Of a DNA stretch of 64,000 nt, positions 9,494-20,700 are shown in pieces (the first letter of the stretch is position 1; the number at the start of each line of letters is the position of its first letter). Position numbers and translations under genes: made by a program. A model generated the notes under the pieces. The model made no database searches, was not told where the DNA came from, and saw only the letters and a program-made list of their open reading frames with translations. Origin of the DNA: Ochromonas danica (lineage: Eukaryota > Sar > Chrysophyceae > Chromulinales > Chromulinaceae). The stretch is taken from contig VKHL01000041.1 in the NCBI GenBank assembly GCA_015146655.1, positions 1 to 64,000 on the forward strand, read 5' to 3'.

Positions 9494-11770
9494 TTAAAGG
9501 TCAGAGTCGATGATGCGGTTGAAGGTGGGGCTGGGGCGCATAGCCGCGGCAGCCTTGCGCTCGTCGAAACGATAGTATCCGCCGATGTCCACTTGATGTC
9601 CTTGACAAGTCTTGAACTCCGCCACGATGGCTGATCGGGCATCTCTTAGAGCGCTGGCAAGAGGCTCGTAGGAAGGGTCTTTGCGAGCCATGAACTCCGC
9701 CCAATAGAGGGCGACGTAGAAGTTGGAGGCGCGGTTGTCCAGCTGATTCACTTTGCGGCCTGGAGACTTGCGATTCTCCAGCAATCGCTCGATGGCCTGA
9801 TTCAAAGACTCAGAGAGGGCGAGGGCACGAGAGTTCTTGTCCACATCCGCGAGGTGCTCGAAAGAGACGGCAATAGCGAGATATTCTCCAAGAGAATCCC
9901 AGCGCAGATGGCCTTCTTTCAAGAACTGCTGGACATGCTTGGGAGCGGATCCTCCAGCGCCAGTCTCAAAGAGTCCGCCGCCAGCCAAAAGGGGCACGAT
10001 GGAAAGCATCTTTGCTGAGGTTCCAAGCTCAAGAATGGGGAAGAGATCGGTCAGGTAGTCGCGCAGCACGTTGCCTGTGACTGAGATGGTGTCCAGCCCC
10101 TCTTTGGCGCGCTCACAGGTGCGGCGCATGGCATGGACAGGAGACATGATTGAGATATCCAAGCCTGCAGTATCATGTTCCTTGAGGTACGTCTGGACCT
10201 TCTCGATGAGAGAGCGATCATGAGCGCGGCGCTCGTCGAGCCAGAAGATCGCGGGCACTTGAGAGGCACGGGCACGCTTGACGGCGAGTTTCACCCAGTC
10301 GCGAATTGCCACGTCCTTAGTCTGGCACATGCGCCAAATATCTCCTGCTTCAACTGCGTGAGAGAAGATGACCTTTCCAGCGCTGTCGAGCACACGAACA
10401 GTTCCACTGCGAGGCACCTCGAAGGTCTTGTCATGGGAGCCGTACTCCTCCGCCTTCTGAGCCATGAGGCCAACATTGGAGACCGAACCCATCGTTGAGA
10501 CGTCGAATTGTCCAGAGCTCTTGCAGTAACTCATGATCTCCTGATAGATGAGAGCGTAGGAGCGGTCAGGAATGACACACTTGACGTCCTCCAAGGCGCC
10601 ATCCTTGTTCCACATCTTTCCGCTGTCGCGAATGACGACAGGCATGGAGGCGTCGATAATGACATCATTTGGAACGTGAAGATTGGTGATGCCACGGGCA
10701 GAGTCGACCATCGCAAGCCAAGGGCGATGCTGGAAGGCCTCCTGCAAGTCCGCCTGGATCTCATTCTGCTTCTCCACGGGCAAGCGCTTGATCTTTTCCA
10801 ACAAATCAGCAACTCCGTAGTTAGGATTAACGCCCACGCTCTTGAAATCAGCATCATGCTTCTCGAAGACACTGCGGAAGAAGACGCGCACGGCGTGGCC
10901 GAAGATGACTGGATCCGACACCTTCATCATCGTGGCCTTGAGGTGGATCGAGAAGAGCACGTGCTCCTTGTAAGCCTCTTCCAACTCCTTCTCCAGGAAT
11001 GTGCAGAACTCCCTGACGGAGAGGAAGGAGGTGTCGATGACCTCGCCAGGCAGCACTTTGAGTCCTTCCTTCAAGGTGACCGTCGCGCCCTGGCCGTCGA
11101 CCAGCTCCACGCGGATGACGTCTGCTTGAGGGAGGACATAGCTCTGCTCAGTGCCGTAGAAGTCTCCCTGGGTCATGTGCGCCACGTGCGAGCGCGAGGC
11201 CTTGGACCACATGCCCAGGGTGTGCGGGTTCTTCTTGGCGTAGTTCTTCACTGGCGCGGCCACGCGGCGATCGCTGTTTCCTTCGCGGATCACGGGGTTC
11301 ACAGCGCTGCCCAGGACCTTGGCATAGCGCTTGTGGATCTCTTTCTCGCGGTCGTTCGTGGGGTTGGCCACGTAGAGCGGCACGTCGAAGCCTTTGGTGC
11401 GCAGCTCGGTGATCGCCTCGTTCAGCTGAGGCACGGAGGCGCTGATGTTGGGCAGCTTGATGATGTTCGCCTCGGGCTTCTTGCAGAGCTCTCCCAGCAG
11501 GGCGAGATTGTCCGGCAGGCGCTGTTCCTCGGACAGACGGTCTGAGAACTGCGACACGATGCGCGCGGCCAGGCTGATGTCGCACTTCTCCACGTCAATG
11601 CCAGCCTTGCCGGCGAACTTCTGCACGATGGGCAGCAGTGAATAAGTGGCGAGCGCGGGCGCTTCGTCTGTCTCCGTGTAGACGATCTTGGAGCCCGCCA
11701 TGGCGCGCACGGAGGAGCGGAGAGGAGAGACGAAATGTCTTCTGGTTTGGACTGACAGGCGAGAGAGCAT
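9494..11770 (-). CDS. Isocitrate dehydrogenase, NADP-dependent, monomeric type
   Basis: 758 residues from the chosen ATG at 11770. The frame stays open further upstream to 12001, but that part is Leu/Ser-rich and reads like 5' leader. From 11770 the protein begins [13 protein letters not shown], an Arg/Ser/Leu amphipathic stretch that looks like a mitochondrial presequence, and then enters the conserved body ([20 protein letters not shown]). Motifs such as [34 protein letters not shown] and YWAEFMA are characteristic of the roughly 80-kDa monomeric IDH, which oxidatively decarboxylates isocitrate to 2-oxoglutarate with NADP. This type is common in bacteria and found in some algae; most eukaryotes use the dimeric type. 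Single exon. Organelle targeting is inferred from the leader only. Confidence 0.93.
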   Translation of the reverse strand: MLSRLSVQTRRHFVSPLRSSVRAMAGSKIVYTETDEAPALATYSLLPIVQKFAGKAGIDVEKCDISLAARIVSQFSDRLSEEQRLPDNLALLGELCKKPEANIIKLPNISASVPQLNEAITELRTKGFDVPLYVANPTNDREKEIHKRYAKVLGSAVNPVIREGNSDRRVAAPVKNYAKKNPHTLGMWSKASRSHVAHMTQGDFYGTEQSYVLPQADVIRVELVDGQGATVTLKEGLKVLPGEVIDTSFLSVREFCTFLEKELEEAYKEHVLFSIHLKATMMKVSDPVIFGHAVRVFFRSVFEKHDADFKSVGVNPNYGVADLLEKIKRLPVEKQNEIQADLQEAFQHRPWLAMVDSARGITNLHVPNDVIIDASMPVVIRDSGKMWNKDGALEDVKCVIPDRSYALIYQEIMSYCKSSGQFDVSTMGSVSNVGLMAQKAEEYGSHDKTFEVPRSGTVRVLDSAGKVIFSHAVEAGDIWRMCQTKDVAIRDWVKLAVKRARASQVPAIFWLDERRAHDRSLIEKVQTYLKEHDTAGLDISIMSPVHAMRRTCERAKEGLDTISVTGNVLRDYLTDLFPILELGTSAKMLSIVPLLAGGGLFETGAGGSAPKHVQQFLKEGHLRWDSLGEYLAIAVSFEHLADVDKNSRALALSESLNQAIERLLENRKSPGRKVNQLDNRASNFYVALYWAEFMARKDPSYEPLASALRDARSAIVAEFKTCQGHQVDIGGYYRFDERKAAAAMRPSPTFNRIIDSDL

Positions 11771-12134
11771 AGTCTTTGCTGAGTGAGTGCGATAACTCGA
11801 TCGTAGCTGAGGGAGCAGTGAGAGGAGGAGGAGGAGGAGGAGTGACAAGATTCTTCTTTCTCTTCTCCACCGCCAACAGAGCAAGAGGGGAAGAAACGCG
11901 GCAAAAACGACTTGAGAAGCAGTTTCTGCCTTGACCTTGAGTTGAAGTGTGCAAGAGCAAGGCAGGGGCCAGAAGTCCAGAAGTCTAAAATCCCAGAACA
12001 ACTCAGTGCTAGCTAGAGTGCTACAAGTACTGCACAGTAGTCAAGTCTAGGCTATAACTACAGTGTAACTACAGTAGCAGGGTGTTAATCATTACAGTAC
12101 ATGTGTATGAGCGAAGCATGATGATCATCATGAT
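11771..12134. other. Intergenic: IDH leader and upstream region
   Basis: Contains the presumed 5' leader of the IDH gene, including an unusual purine triplet run (GAGGAGGAGG) near 11821-11845, and further up the end of the next minus-strand gene. No separate gene seen. Confidence 0.5.
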
Positions 12135-12855
12135 CTATCGTCGGAGAGTCTTCATCCAAGCCGTGGGGCCGTAGATCTCTGTGCTGAACTCTCCCTGCAG
12201 CAAGCGTTGCTGTGCCTTGTCCACCATGGATCTCTGCCGCGACAACGACCGCCTGCTGCTGCTGCCACTGCCGCCATGCTGCTGTTGCCGACTCTGCACG
12301 AAGTGAGAGTAGGAGGTGTCAAGGTGTGCGCTGTCGCCGTTGTGGTAGTAGCCGTTGCTACTGTGTGCATAGGCATCATCTCCATCCTGCGGGTCTGCCC
12401 GGTAATAGCCGTGCGACTCATGATGGCCCATAGCCTTCTCGTGTTCATACATTTCCGCATCGATGTAGCCGTTGCTAACGATTGGCGGGGAAGGCAGAGG
12501 GTAGGACTCATCGTGGCGGGGGTATCTCCCCCCTTCTTCAAGATGAGAGACACCGAGGTGGTCCGAGGAGTGCCCCACAGCCATCATCTCACGACTGTGA
12601 TTGGGCCCGAGGGAGGGATAGCTTCTTCTAAAAGGCCCAGAGGAGGAGGAGGCAGCAGGGGTACTGCTTTGGGGCTTTTGCAAACCTTCTTGACTACCGC
12701 GTCGACTGGCAGATTGGCTGCGAATGCGCACAGCAGCCTCAGGAGAGACTCTCTTCTTCATGAATGAGTTGGTGGCCTGGAGGTAGCGCGGCGGCAGTGA
12801 CGAGGTTCTACCCCCAGAAGACTCTCTCAAGCTGCGCACCTCCTCCTCCTCCTGC

Positions 12856-12889
<34 letters not shown>

Positions 12890-13820
12890 TCACCCCTTGA
12901 TAGCTCTCGCGGTGGGTCGAGCGAACCTGTGGACGAGCGGGCGAACGCGTTGCAGTGGACGAAGAAGAGTTGGAGAGGATATTCCGCACGAAGTCTCCTC
13001 CGAGGTCGTGGCGAAGTCTCAAGCGAGGCTGAGAGAAGGCTACCGGCCTCTTGCTCGATGACAGCGAGCGCTGCGTTGTGTCCAGGGAGATGGGCGACAT
13101 CTCGGGTATAACGGCCAGCTCTTCTACAGTTACGGAGACAGGTGGTGGTACAGCACCAGCAGAGATAGTCGAGTGAGGAGGAGGAGGAGGAGGTGGTGGA
13201 GGAGGAGGGGTATCACTGGTGCGGTTCATTATGTCATAGGACAGGTCCACTAAGAAGCAAGACAGCACCCATGGTAGTTAGAAGAGACGAGGTAGTGAGA
13301 CGAGGTAGTGCTTACAGAGCATCCGCCGCTTGGCCTCGGGGTCCGCTTGCTGCAAGGCACTGCTGAGCTGCTTGAAGGAAGGCTGCGGGTAGGAGGAGGA
13401 GGAGGAGGAGGAGGAGGAAGAGCTCTTCTTGTCCAGAGGCTTGAGGCGATTCATGACGTCGATGGCGTTCTGCAGGGCGAGCGAGGCGGTGCGGCGAGGG
13501 CTTTCCTCGCGTTGCCTGCGCGCCTCCGTCAGCGCCGAGAAGAGCTTCCACTTGTTGAAAGACACGGACAGCTTCTTCACGTACTGCGTCTTGAGGCACC
13601 ACAGGCAAGCGAGCGTGCCGGAGCGAATGTTGCTGTCGACTAACCGCCTCCACTGCTCTCGCTCGGCCTCGCGGAGGATGGAGACCTGCTGAGAGGCGAG
13701 GATCTTCTCTTTCATGTCGTGGATCTCATTCAAGACGAGATCGCCGGGGTGGTCGAAGTTACTGCAACACAGTTCTCGTTAGTCCCCCACTGCTCAAGGA
13801 GAAGTCAAAGCCTACCTCAT
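12135..13820 (-). CDS. Unknown protein, helical N-terminus and low-complexity tail (3 exons)
   Basis: Joined model: exon 1 13820-13816 (only ATGAG), intron 13815-13762, exon 2 13761-13316, intron 13315-13250, exon 3 13249-12135; 521 residues with one continuous frame and GT-AG introns of 54 and 66 bp. The N-terminal 130 residues are predicted helical with many Arg/Lys/Glu and a WCLKTQYVKKLSVSFNKWK segment, reminiscent of sfi1/IQ-like helical repeats but not diagnostic. After a poly-Ser run and a poly-Pro stretch (11 Pro), the tail is Ser/Arg/Gln/His-rich, largely disordered, and ends in STEIYGPTAWMKTLRR. I do not recognise the family. The five-base first exon is unusual but leads directly into an open frame. 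Confidence 0.7.
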
Positions 13821-14085
13821 TGATCCTCCTCTAAGACTGACTCGTTATCTTTCTTTGTGCTGAAACGATCCGATGAACAAAGCAACAAGTTCCACTGGGA
13901 TGAGGATGACATGATGACGGTTGACTCGAAGTTGTCAACTATTATTGTGATGCATAGGAGACCTTTGACCTGTTGGCGGAGGAGGAGTTGTCAGAAGATC
14001 GAGTTATGGAAAAGTCGACTTTTCCTTGACCGTGCCCAGAGCCACAACTTTCCGTCATCCTCATTAAAAGAAGAAAGGAATCGAG

Positions 14086-14685
14086 ATGGTCAAGGCAAGT
14101 CCCAGCGCTGGTAAAGTAAGTAATTCTCTTCATTTAAATATCAAACAGATTGCTGCAGTTTTATTTGGAGGAGAAATTTGAACTAATCCCTTGTTTTCCG
14201 CCTTCCTTGTGAATGAATTCCGCCTCAGCCAAGCAGACTCTACGTGAAGGGCACCTTTGTTGGTTTCAAGAGGTGAGGCTGTCAAGAATATTGCCCTGTC
14301 TATCCATAGCGCTTCATCTGATTTCTTCGCTGGCTCTAACAGAGGTCGCCGCAACACCTACCACCACACCACCCTCCTCAAGATCGACGGTGTCAACGAC
14401 ACTAAGGCCAGCGAGTACTACTTCGGCAAGAAGGTCGCCTATGTCTACAAGGCCAAGACTCCTGTCGCTGGCTCCAAGTTCCGCGTTGTCTGGGGTAAGG
14501 TCATCCGCAGCCACGGCTCCAACGGCATCGTGCGCGCCAAGTTCGCCACCAACCTCAACGTAAGCCACGCCCCTTTAATCCAACCCCAACCCTTCCCTAG
14601 CTCTGCCTCACTCTTTGTTATGTTACTACAGCCTGAGTGGGTCGGATCTCCTGTGCGTGTCATGCTCTACCCCAGCAGAGTCTAA
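14086..14685 (+). CDS. RPL35A: 60S ribosomal protein eL33 (L35A), 4 exons
   Basis: Exons 14086-14115, 14229-14272, 14343-14559 and 14632-14685, all with GT-AG introns. The joined protein has the full eL33 signature: [62 protein letters not shown] and the C-terminal VMLYPSRV. It is a structural protein of the large cytosolic ribosomal subunit. The first exon encodes just ten residues, and the stop follows VMLYPSRV directly as in other species. The introns early and late in a short ribosomal protein gene are typical of eukaryotes. Confidence 0.97.
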
Positions 14686-14849
14686 TTGATGTAAATCATA
14701 AGATTCCTTTCGAACACAACACAACCGCCCCTCCCCTTCATTGCTACCCCTTCATTCCCATGTGCTACTGTACTGCGTCAATAAATCAATACCTTAACCA
14801 GGTCTATGGACACTGCTTACATCACAAACCATTCATTCACTCGAACTCA

Positions 14850-17106
14850 CTAGACAAAGACTGGAGGCGAAAAGCCCGTGGGCAGGCTGAGGTAGCGGTT
14901 GGAGCTGACAGACGAGTAGATCCGCTGCCGTCGCCAATGCTCCAGAAGAAACGAAGCCGCTATGGACAAAGCAATAAAGAGCAAAAATGCTAACACGTAT
15001 GAGCGCTCAAGCAACAGAAAAGCGAAACTCTGTTGGACCTCGCGGTCCATCCCTTGACTTTCAACAGCTTCTAGCGCTGGCATTGCAGACACTCCTCCGC
15101 TCATCGTCGAATTTCCATCTCGGAGGGGAGCTTGCAGTGATTGACATTCCTCTGCCCGCCAGTCCACGCAATGCAGATGAGCTCCACTGAGGCTGAGACT
15201 GCCGTTGGAATGGAGAAGCAGAAGAAGCGAGGCAGAAGACCAGAACTTCTTCTTCTCTCTTGCATGGACGAAATGAGATTGTGGCGGTAGATCTGCAGGG
15301 TGACCTCGCGAAGCAAGGCTGTAATCAAGGTCCACCATTGCCCAGGCGTGGATGAGATAGCGGCCCGGCGCCAGCTTCGCACTTCTCTCACCTACCAAGA
15401 GGTGCGCAATCCAGCCTTCCCCTTCTCCAGGAAGCAGAGCTATTCGCATATGGTGGTGGAAGACCCTCCCTGGGCGAGACAAAGAGACGGGAGCAGTGGA
15501 GGCGCCCAGGTTTTCCCATCGACTACCCCCCGAGTGAACAGCGGAGGCCAGGAAGACGTCCTCTCTCATGCCATGCACATCTCGTTTCCCTAGTAGACGG
15601 CTGATTTGGTCATCAGAAAGCACGACATCTGAATCTCTCTGCAGGGTGAGGAAGGTCGCATTCACAGCCTGCGCCCCTCCGACATACCAAGCCAGCCGCA
15701 GGACCATCTCACCAGGTCGAGTACCTCCTCCTCCTCCTCCACGATTATGATGAACGCTGGAGACTTCGCGAGAAGAAGCATTTGCAGCGAGGGAGTCTGC
15801 GCTCAATCCTCTGAGAGCGCGAGGCTTGCGTTGCTTCCTCTCCCTGTCCCTCCGCCGATCGTCTAACCAAACAAAAGACATCAACAAGGTGACACAAAGA
15901 ACAAAAGAACAGAAAGAGAACGACTACTTACCAGCCGTAAAAAGGCTCCTTTCTTGCCAGCAGAGATAGGGCAGCTGCATGTCAGCAGCCAAGAGGGAAA
16001 GGCGAACATTTCGCGGCACATGACCGTTGAAGGCAGAGCGACTGCTGAGAATCGCCTCGGACTCTCCCAGCAGTGCATCAGGAGGCTTCTTGTCATTTGA
16101 GGTTTCAACTAGAAAGACTAAAGCTCGATTGTCTGGCTCTTGTCGCGGTTGTTCAGCCCATCCGTTGCAGTCGTGGCGATCTGCCGCGTGGTCCCATCCA
16201 GCCGCATAGAGCCAGTCCTCCATGCCGCCGTCCACTGGATAGACGATGGAATTCATTCTACCAGATGCATATGGGGGAACGCGGCTGAACGACCCCGCAG
16301 CTTGGCTGAAGATTCTGGCGAGGCCCTCATTGGCGACGTCGTCGGGACTTCGATCATGCGGCGCGGCGTGGTTCCTCGAGCCCCACTCATACCCTATCGC
16401 CTCCATGCCAGCATGGAAAGTAACAACTAACTCTATCAAATGAGTGTTCATCAGCTGCCACAGCGTGCGCGCAGTGGCTGAGAGGAAGCACTTCCTGTCT
16501 CGTCGATGGTAAGAGAAGTCGCGATTGGGGTCCACGCCGCGCTCTGTTCGCCGATTCTGCATGTAGCCCAAGCAATTCAGCGTGGGTACGATCAGAATAT
16601 CGCGGTGGGTGGCGAGGTAGGCGAGCCAGTCGAAGTCAGCCTCGGTGAGGCCCGGGAAGGACGAAGTCAGTCTGCGGCAATCCTCTGGCGACTGCAGCAC
16701 GCGGCAATGAGCGCTCCACACCAAGAGCTGGGCTGTGACCAGAGACGAAGCAGGGCCAACACGCTCATCACCATGTATTTCCCCGCTGATCAACAGCTGC
16801 GAATTGGACGCATTGGCCCCCACGCGGATGACGATCGGCGAGCACTCCAAACCACCCTAACGATCGCAGAAAATGAGTGGTGAAGACCCAGCGCGATACC
16901 TGAAAGACTCTCACCTCTTTCACCAGATAGTCGCCCCCAAACATGTCCCTTGCTGAGCGAACAATTGCGAACTTTCCCGCCAGCGCGGTGGATTGAGAGA
17001 CAATATCCTCATAAGAGAGGTCTTTAAACTTGTACCCAGCCTTGGGGCGCAGAAACAACCAAAGAAACAACACCACTACAACCTGGACGTTAGTGGCTAC
17101 TCGCAT
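14850..17106 (-). CDS. Membrane-anchored M14-type carboxypeptidase-like protein (3 exons)
   Basis: Joined model: exons 17106-16900, 16856-15932 and 15862-14850; introns of 43 and 69 bp; 714 residues. It starts with a signal-like hydrophobic segment (residues 5-20) and SYEDIVSQSTALA. The catalytic region shows M14 zinc-peptidase hallmarks: HGDERVGP (first two zinc ligands), PNRDF (substrate-binding Asn-Arg), FHAGMEA (third His ligand) and the general-base Glu in FLVETSND. A roughly 330-residue C-terminal region follows, with a beta-rich, possibly jelly-roll-like part, then a membrane segment (SYVLAFLLFIALSIAASFLL) about 40 residues from the end and a short basic tail. This fits a type I membrane ectoenzyme of the secretory pathway. 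Substrate unknown. Confidence 0.85.
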
Positions 17107-17622
17107 TTTCCATCTGTACGGAGGGAATTAGTTCATCTGACGAGCTTTGGCAACAACACAACCAGCCTCTCTTGCGCGGGAGCAATAACTGCGCGGGGAC
17201 AATAATAATAATAAGTGAAGTTAACTAACCAAAGCAAACTAATTCAAAAGCTCTTTGCTTTTACATTAAACAACAATACAAGAATGAGCATGAAGCATGA
17301 TATAATTTGATCTCTGCACCAGCAAGTCATTCAAGACAGAGCAAGAGAGAACCCTTACTAGAGGATTCTATCGATGCTAGACCACACCTTTTAGTAATCT
17401 CATTCACATCATACCGACAGCAGCATAGTCTTGAGACTAAGCAACGTATCTGGTATCATTCCTTCTTTCATTGATGCGAACAGCACAGAAGAGTACACAA
17501 TACAATACGACAAAAGCTGTCCCATGATATATAAACGAGAGTTGAATCCATTGGTATCCACAGATACCATCAAAATACACTCTAACACACACCAAGATAG
17601 CAAACAAGCAAATATAACAAAG
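17107..17622. other. Intergenic region, no gene seen
   Basis: About 515 bp between the carboxypeptidase-like gene start and the 3' end of the giant membrane protein. AT-richer than the genes around it, with a short AAT repeat near 17205. Presumably the carboxypeptidase promoter and the 3' UTR of the next gene. Confidence 0.5.
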
Positions 17623-17707
17623 TTATTTCAAATCGCTTCCCAGCAGTCCATTCACTCTTTCTCTCAATAGCACATTCTCAATAGAACTGCAATCTGACGA
17701 CCAGCTC

Positions 17708-17738
<31 letters not shown>

Positions 17739-20700
17739 TATAGTCACTCATGGATCTTCTTGAAGTCACTCTCACCAAAGTGTGCGTAACCTCATAATCT
17801 AACATGTTAGTTGATACTATATCACTGCCAATAGACGAAGAAGAATAGGAAGAGAAGATGAAGGGAATTGACAAGGCGTAGGAATCACTATCCTCCTCAT
17901 CCTCGTTGCTATTATCATAGGAAATGCTCTTGCTTTCCATTATTCTGGCCACCAAGGCATCCACCGAGTCTCTTCCATCCAGATCCCCAAAGCTGTTATC
18001 ATCACTTTTTATCTGTCTTTCTCCCCAAACCTTATCGCGAACACCATCATTATCATCGTCAACACCCTCCTCCTTCTCTTCATGACTATCCACCCTTGTA
18101 GTCTCCATCATTGCTTGAGACAAATGATACGATGACAAAGCTTTGTGTTGATTGTAGACAGACATCCCCACGAATAGCGAGGTCGGAATTAGAATCAACA
18201 ACACCATAAAGGCCTCAAACATGGACTCCAAGATCTTGTCCTTTTGTTTCAATTCAGACCATGCCAAGATCACTCCAGCCAACACAATCGGTGCGAAGAA
18301 ACGTACAAGCAGTCGTTGTTGTGGCATGGGTAGTCTTGTCAACAGCCAAAACCATATCGATCTTCCTTTTCTCTTCTCTCCATCGCCTTCCTTGTTTGAG
18401 GATATTCCAGACTGTGGCCAAACTGACGTTATGCTCTTCTTCTTCCACCACACGTTCGACAGAGATAGATATAGAGATCTGGTCACAGCTAATACTGATG
18501 TAGACATGTCATACTTTCTATCCCAGGGCTGTTCCTCCGAAACTGGAATTATTCTAGCAGAACGCATCGCTTCGACCTTGGCGTTATCTCGTCGATTCTC
18601 TCCTTCCTCTCTGTCAGCCTCCACCTTAGTCTTGACATCGCACAATATCAACAACATAATTGCTTCGGGAATATCTTCACACACCTTTTGCCTCAATAGC
18701 TTCTCCAAGAAGGAAGCAATTAGTGCCTCCACCCCGTCACCTTCTCTTTCTCCCACTCTTTTCACTCGTCCTCTTGCTGTCCTCCTCAGATATATCCACA
18801 TCTCATCCACCGCCTTCAACAACTCCGCATAACCCCCCAATAACACTTCCTCATACACCAACCCTGGGAAACCGAAGTCTACCCACAATATCTCTACTGT
18901 GGATACGAAGATCACATCCATCGCCCATTGAATACAACACGCCTGCAAGAAATTGCTTTGCCAAACACTGCCACGATCCAGCCCTTTCAAGAATATGAAG
19001 AATAATGCTCCCATAACCGTCATAACTACCAAGAGACCAAACATCCCTTGAACCACTCTTGACGCTCTTGGAGGTGGTAGCCGATAACTCTTCCATATTG
19101 TTTGCCACAAGATACTTGCTGCTTCTTTATCACCCAGACGATGATAGACAATGCTGAACAGGTAGGAATGAAGTAAGGTCGCTGCTTTACTATTTGAATC
19201 CACTGCATGATGCAACAGCTTATGCTGTAACTCCACCATCTGATCATGTTTGCTCAAAGACATAGACATCTTGAACACACTTTCTTTTCCCTTCTTAATT
19301 GGTAGTAAGGACGCACCAAAGCAGCTTCTTCCATCTGATAATTCCGCTTGTCTGTTGCATACACTTTCCTCTTCGTCCCTCTGTAGAAGATCGTACTTGT
19401 CATCGTAACCTTGCAATGATCTTCTCCCCTCTCGGTGCAGCCATATCTTATGATCCTCTTCTAGTTCATGAAATTGCTTAATGAACGCTGCTCGGGAATC
19501 TGATACCATCTCGGAAGCCCAGCACGTGGCTACACGACCCAACAAGTCCATGCCGAGCAATTCACCCAGAAAGTACAAGCATAATGTCCGCCATGATGCA
19601 ACTTGCTGCTTCCCTTTGCCTCCTTCCTTATCATCACCATCGTTGTCGTCTTCTTCCACACTTGGAACTGTCACCATCGAAACCATTGCAGACACCATGT
19701 TAGTGACTACCGCAGAAATAAATGATACAATCACAGTCACTAACATTGTGGCCAACATAGATGCATTTGGTTCAGAATACTGACACTGTTGATGTAGCTC
19801 ATCATCTGTTAGAGTCGATGATATGATTGATGTGGATAATACAGTTCCATGCTTCGACTCAACTAATGTACCCGCTGACACAGCTGTAGCAGACGTCCAG
19901 GAACAGTAACTTTGACTCGAATCCAAAGGAGATTTCTTCAGCAAACAAGCAGCTTTTGTAACATGCTGTGGACAGGATTCATCATCATCCGGGTATTGCA
20001 AGTCATATAACCATGCCAACAAAAAGCAAGACAATGTGAAGGATATCAGCAAATTCATCACATCAAATGCTCTCTCCCATCCTTCACTTCGTTCTTTTCT
20101 TTCATTTCCTTGCTTTGATTGCTGCTTATTATCCAGTTTCCTTTTCCTTTCCTCTTCGTTCCTTCCTTTTTCTCGTTTCCCTCGACTATGCCATCGAATT
20201 ACTGACACAATGAACTTCAAATACTCATGGTCATCACACAGCTCACTCCAAAGTCGACTTAGCCAAGATCCAGGATGATAGACTTTGGGCAAGACTGCTG
20301 TGACATATCGTCTCCATTCATCTCTCAACTTTTCTCTCTCACTTCTCTGCCCTTCAGCCAAGGGCGTCACCGCCCACATCCTTGCTCTCATGGATGAAAA
20401 CAGACCCAATACCTTGAGCACTACGGATGACCACCCAGAGAAGAAGTCCAAAGGTAAAAAGAAACTTGCCATAAAAAATGTGCACATCAGCCACAGACCT
20501 CCAAAAGTTGCCAATACCGAGGTTGTGTCTTCCACTGTCGCCGAGGACATGCTTCCAACCACGGAAACAGTCGCCGAGAAGTCACCTGCCACATACTCAG
20601 ACGTTACCGCCACACTTACCGAACTTGTCGATGTGGGTGATGATGAAGGAGAGGACGTACTACTACTGCTGTTGCTGTATCCGCATTTACATACCACGTA

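Noticed and set aside
10508-11545. Long frame antisense to isocitrate dehydrogenase (345 codons)
   Set aside because: Shadow of the IDH gene; composition rich in Val/Leu/His/Asp as usual for antisense of biased genes.
11771-12001. Extra 77 N-terminal residues for IDH
   Set aside because: The segment is Leu/Ser-rich from simple repeats and precedes a better presequence starting at the ATG at 11770; treated as 5' leader.
17695-17745. CAT/ATG trinucleotide run as a microsatellite of interest
   Set aside because: It simply encodes the nine-Asp run in the tail of the giant membrane protein.
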